Shown here one piece after another: positions 14,444 to 16,881 of a stretch of DNA of 16,881 nucleotides. A program made the translations under genes and the position numbers. Where the stretch lies: the NCBI GenBank assembly GCA_019115425.1, contig DXDO01000019.1, positions 1 to 16,881 of the forward strand. Direction: 5' to 3'. Positions within the stretch are counted from its first letter, which is position 1, and the number at the start of each line of letters is the position of its first letter. The notes beneath the pieces are model-generated. The model was not told where the DNA came from and made no database searches. It was given only the letters and a program-made list of their open reading frames with translations. Source of the stretch: Candidatus Agathobaculum merdigallinarum. GTDB taxonomy: Bacteria; Bacillota; Clostridia; Oscillospirales; Butyricicoccaceae.

Positions 14444-15604
14444 TTAGTCAATGCAGATTCGCTTGAACATGCGGTCATGAGAGCCGTTTTCGTCTCTGTA
14501 TTCGCCGCGCGGCTCAAACGAAAACTTGTGATAAAATCCTTTGGCGCGCGCATTTTCCACCGCCACGTGTGCGCACAGGTATGTCTTGCCGAGCATACGG
14601 TACACGCTGATCGCCTGCCCGAGGATCTGCCCACTCAGGCCATGGCCCCGGTAATTTTCGTCAATACAAAAGCCCCCGACCAGACCTACGTCCGGTTCGT
14701 CCTCGTAAAACGTCTTGAGGTAGACCAGCGCCACCGGCTCGCCGCTCTCAAGGCAGCCAAAGGTCACCGAGCGCGGACTGACCCGCTGCGCCCGCTCAAC
14801 ATCGCGCAGCAGCGCGTCGGGGTCGAGGTTTTCGTCCGTGCCGTAGGCATTCCGGTGCAGCTCGCGCATGAAAGAGACGATCTTGTTCGCGTCGCCCGCA
14901 TCCATCGGGTCCGCGCGGCGGAACCAGATCTGCGGCGTGTTTGGCACGCCCTTGTTGTCCGTCCAGCCGATGGAGGCAAAGGTGGACAGCTGCTGCGGCA
15001 GGTGGGACGCGTCGTTTTCGTATACGACCTCGAGCTTATCCGGCCCGTCGAACTCGAATTTCGCCACGCAGGTGTTGTCGCCCCAGCCAATCTCGCCCAT
15101 CTGCTCGGGCGCAAAGCCGTGCGCCAAGGTCAGCGCGCCGCGGATGGCCGAGCCGTGCGTCACGACGGCGATGCTTTTGCCTTCGTTTTCGCGCGTAAGG
15201 TCGCGCACGCCGTCCAGCATGCGCTGGCCGGCCTGCATGACGCTTTCGCCGTGCGGCGGGCGCGCGTCCCACGGGCGGGCGCGCCAGACCGCGTATTCCT
15301 CCGGCCACAGGCGGGGCAGCTCGGCCCATGGGATATCCTCCCAGTCGCCCATGTCGATCTCGCGCAGCACCGGACGGGTCTCGACCGAAAGGCCGTGCCC
15401 CTCCGCGACCGCTTTCGCGGTGATGCGCGCGCGAAACAGGTCGGAGGCATAGACCGCGTCCAGCGGCACATTCTCGAATCGTTTCGCCAGATAGGGCAGC
15501 TGCTCATAGGCGCGCGGGGTGAGCAGGCTGTCATACTGTCCGTGGCAGCGGCGGTAGACGTTGCCCTCGGCCTCCGCATGACGGATGATGTAGACCGTGG
15601 TCAT
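14444..15604 (-). CDS. Histidine phosphatase-GNAT acetyltransferase fusion
   Basis: 386 residues in two domains. Residues 1 to about 200 are a phosphoglycerate-mutase-like histidine phosphatase: RHAEAEGN (8-15) with the phosphorylated His9, a YASDLFRARITA segment (52-63), Glu82 in REIDMGDWE, and VTHGSAIRG (148-156) with His150. Residues from about 225 to 386 are a GNAT domain: IWFRRADPMDAGDANKIVSFM, the acetyl-CoA loop CIDENYRGHGLSGQIL (313-328), then HVAVENARAKGFYHKFSFEP (346-365), the usual end of GNAT folds. Substrates of both halves are unknown. It starts 3 bases after the pyrD stop, with its ribosome site inside the pyrD end, so it is in the pyrimidine operon. A modified sugar-phosphate or nucleotide-related substrate is possible but speculative. 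Confidence 0.92.
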   Translation of the reverse strand: MTTVYIIRHAEAEGNVYRRCHGQYDSLLTPRAYEQLPYLAKRFENVPLDAVYASDLFRARITAKAVAEGHGLSVETRPVLREIDMGDWEDIPWAELPRLWPEEYAVWRARPWDARPPHGESVMQAGQRMLDGVRDLTRENEGKSIAVVTHGSAIRGALTLAHGFAPEQMGEIGWGDNTCVAKFEFDGPDKLEVVYENDASHLPQQLSTFASIGWTDNKGVPNTPQIWFRRADPMDAGDANKIVSFMRELHRNAYGTDENLDPDALLRDVERAQRVSPRSVTFGCLESGEPVALVYLKTFYEDEPDVGLVGGFCIDENYRGHGLSGQILGQAISVYRMLGKTYLCAHVAVENARAKGFYHKFSFEPRGEYRDENGSHDRMFKRICID

Positions 15605-15607
15605 ATC

Positions 15608-16516
15608 TCAGACCTCTACCGCGCCGGACAGTTCGCGGACGGATTTCACGCCGTGCGCGTCCATCCACGCCTCCAGCTCCTCGAGCGCCTTGACCGGCGC
15701 CATCGGGTCGGCAAACATGACTGTGCCCATCGCGACCGCGTCCGCGCCCGCGAGCAGCATTTCGACAATATCCTTGCCCGTGCGGATGCCGCCCATGCCG
15801 AGGATCGGCACGTCAACGGCTTTGCGCACCTGATACACCATGCGCACCGCGACGGGGAACACCGCAGGGCCGGACAGGCCGCCCATCACGTTGGACAGGA
15901 TGGGGCGTCTCGTTTCGATATCAATGCGCATGCCCAGCAGCGTATTGATGAGCGAGAGCGCGTCCGCGCCCGCAGCGACCGCGGCGCGCGCGATCTCGGA
16001 GATGTCGGTCACGTTGGGGGACAGCTTGACGATGAGCGGTTTTTTCGCCTTTTTCTTCGCCGCCGAGACCACCTCGGTGACCATATCCGGCTGGGTGCCG
16101 AAAGCCATGCCGCCGCATTTGACGTTCGGGCAGGAGATGTTCATCTCGATCAGATCCACGTTCGCGTCCGAGATCTTCTCCACCATGCCCTCGTACTCCT
16201 CGACCGTGTTGCCGGAGACGTTGGCGATGATCGCGGTGTCGTACTGCCGCAAAAACGGGATTTGTTCCTCGATGAAGCGGTCGATGCCCGGGTTTTGCAG
16301 GCCGACGCAGTTGAGAATACCCGACGGGGTCTCCGCGATGCGGGGCGCGGGGTTGCCGAGCCGCTCGGTCGGAGTCAGGCCCTTGACGCCGATGCCGCCG
16401 AGTTTGGAAAGATCGAAAAATTCGCCGTACTCATGGCCGAAGCCGAAGGTGCCGGACGCGGTCGTCACCGGGTTTTTCAGCTCGACGCCGCAGAAATTGA
16501 CTCTCAGATCCGCCAT
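15608..16516 (-). CDS. pyrD: Dihydroorotate dehydrogenase B (NAD-type), catalytic subunit
   Basis: 302 residues. It oxidises dihydroorotate to orotate in pyrimidine synthesis using FMN, passing electrons to PyrK and NAD. Family segments: VELKNPVTTASGTFGFG (13-29), GVKGLTPTERLGNPAPRI, NCVGLQNPGI, IEMNISCPNVKCGG with the catalytic cysteine of the class 1B type, LIVKLSPNVTDI, and the FMN phosphate site GMGGIRTGKD plus AVAMGTVMF. The ATG at 16516 overlaps the pyrK stop in TAATG, the usual coupling; a GTG two codons earlier is too close to AGGAGG. The pyrK-pyrD order is the standard Gram-positive layout. Confidence 0.97.
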   Translation of the reverse strand: MADLRVNFCGVELKNPVTTASGTFGFGHEYGEFFDLSKLGGIGVKGLTPTERLGNPAPRIAETPSGILNCVGLQNPGIDRFIEEQIPFLRQYDTAIIANVSGNTVEEYEGMVEKISDANVDLIEMNISCPNVKCGGMAFGTQPDMVTEVVSAAKKKAKKPLIVKLSPNVTDISEIARAAVAAGADALSLINTLLGMRIDIETRRPILSNVMGGLSGPAVFPVAVRMVYQVRKAVDVPILGMGGIRTGKDIVEMLLAGADAVAMGTVMFADPMAPVKALEELEAWMDAHGVKSVRELSGAVEV

Positions 16517-16881
16517 TACCACTCGACCTCCTCTGCGTTAAACACAGGGCCGTCCTTGCAGACGTGCCCGTACTTGGTTTCGCCGTTTTCCGCCTTGAGC
16601 GCGCACGCGCACACCAGGCACGCGCCGATACCGCAGCCCATGCGCTCCTCCATCGAGACCTGGCAGGGCAGGCCCGCGTCCTTCGCGAGCGCGGCAATGG
16701 CCTTCAGCATGGGCTTGGGGCCGCAGGCGGCGACGCCGGTCGCGTCCGCGAGAAGCTCTTTCAGCACATCGGTCACAAAGCCGTGGCGGGCGTAGGAGCC
16801 GTCGTCGGTCGTGACAAAGGTCTCGCAGACCGCGCGGAATTCGTCCTCCAGAATGACCGCGCCCTGATTGCGGAAGCCCAG
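16516..16881 (-). CDS. pyrK: Dihydroorotate dehydrogenase B electron-transfer subunit (N-terminus beyond the window)
   Basis: The last 121 residues are visible, open to the right edge. PyrK carries FAD and a [2Fe-2S] cluster that hands electrons from PyrD to NAD. The visible part includes LGFRNQ and GSYARHGFVTD of the NAD-binding domain, AACGPKPML, and the C-terminal cluster segment SMEERMGCGIGACLVCAC with a further Cys in HVCKDGPVF, giving the four cysteine ligands. It ends EEVEW, and its stop overlaps the pyrD start. Confidence 0.97.
   Translation of the reverse strand: MGFRNQGAVILEDEFRAVCETFVTTDDGSYARHGFVTDVLKELLADATGVAACGPKPMLKAIAALAKDAGLPCQVSMEERMGCGIGACLVCACALKAENGETKYGHVCKDGPVFNAEEVEW

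Overview
The window is a stretch of chromosome from a GC-rich anaerobic member of the Clostridia (Bacillota). The evidence is Gram-positive style AGGAGG ribosome binding sites, a two-subunit NAD-type dihydroorotate dehydrogenase (PyrK plus PyrD-B), a lipoprotein-type sugar-binding protein, pyruvate formate-lyase with its radical activase, and a ZTP riboswitch. Coding DNA is visibly GC-rich with AT-rich promoters, which suits Oscillospirales-type gut bacteria. The family or genus is a guess. No tRNA, rRNA, CRISPR array or transposase was seen.

Positions 1-4180 look like one accessory module: a truncated AraC-family regulator (minus), a monocistronic uroporphyrinogen-decarboxylase-fold protein (plus) and an orphan sugar-type ABC binding lipoprotein (plus). 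The last two have long AT-rich upstream regions that share an exact 18-bp sequence, so I infer that they form a regulon. No permease or ATPase of the transporter is present here. Positions 4190-7680 hold an FMN-binding PNPOx-like protein, then polyphosphate kinase (minus) and inorganic pyrophosphatase (plus) transcribed divergently, so phosphate-polymer synthesis and pyrophosphate removal sit back to back.

Positions 7676-12374 carry fermentation and glycolysis: pflA and pflB (minus) and 6-phosphofructokinase (plus). The pflB leader contains a ZTP (pfl-motif) riboswitch with a terminator and a competing antiterminator hairpin. The 326-bp pflB-pflA gap is filled by a hairpin-rich repeat-like sequence.

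Positions 12518-16881 read leftward as pyrK, pyrD, a histidine phosphatase-GNAT fusion, then an AT-richer type II restriction-modification pair (a beta-class DNA methyltransferase and an EcoRII-C-like endonuclease) that looks acquired at the tail of the pyrimidine cluster. Most transcription units end in clear intrinsic terminators, and several convergent pairs share one.
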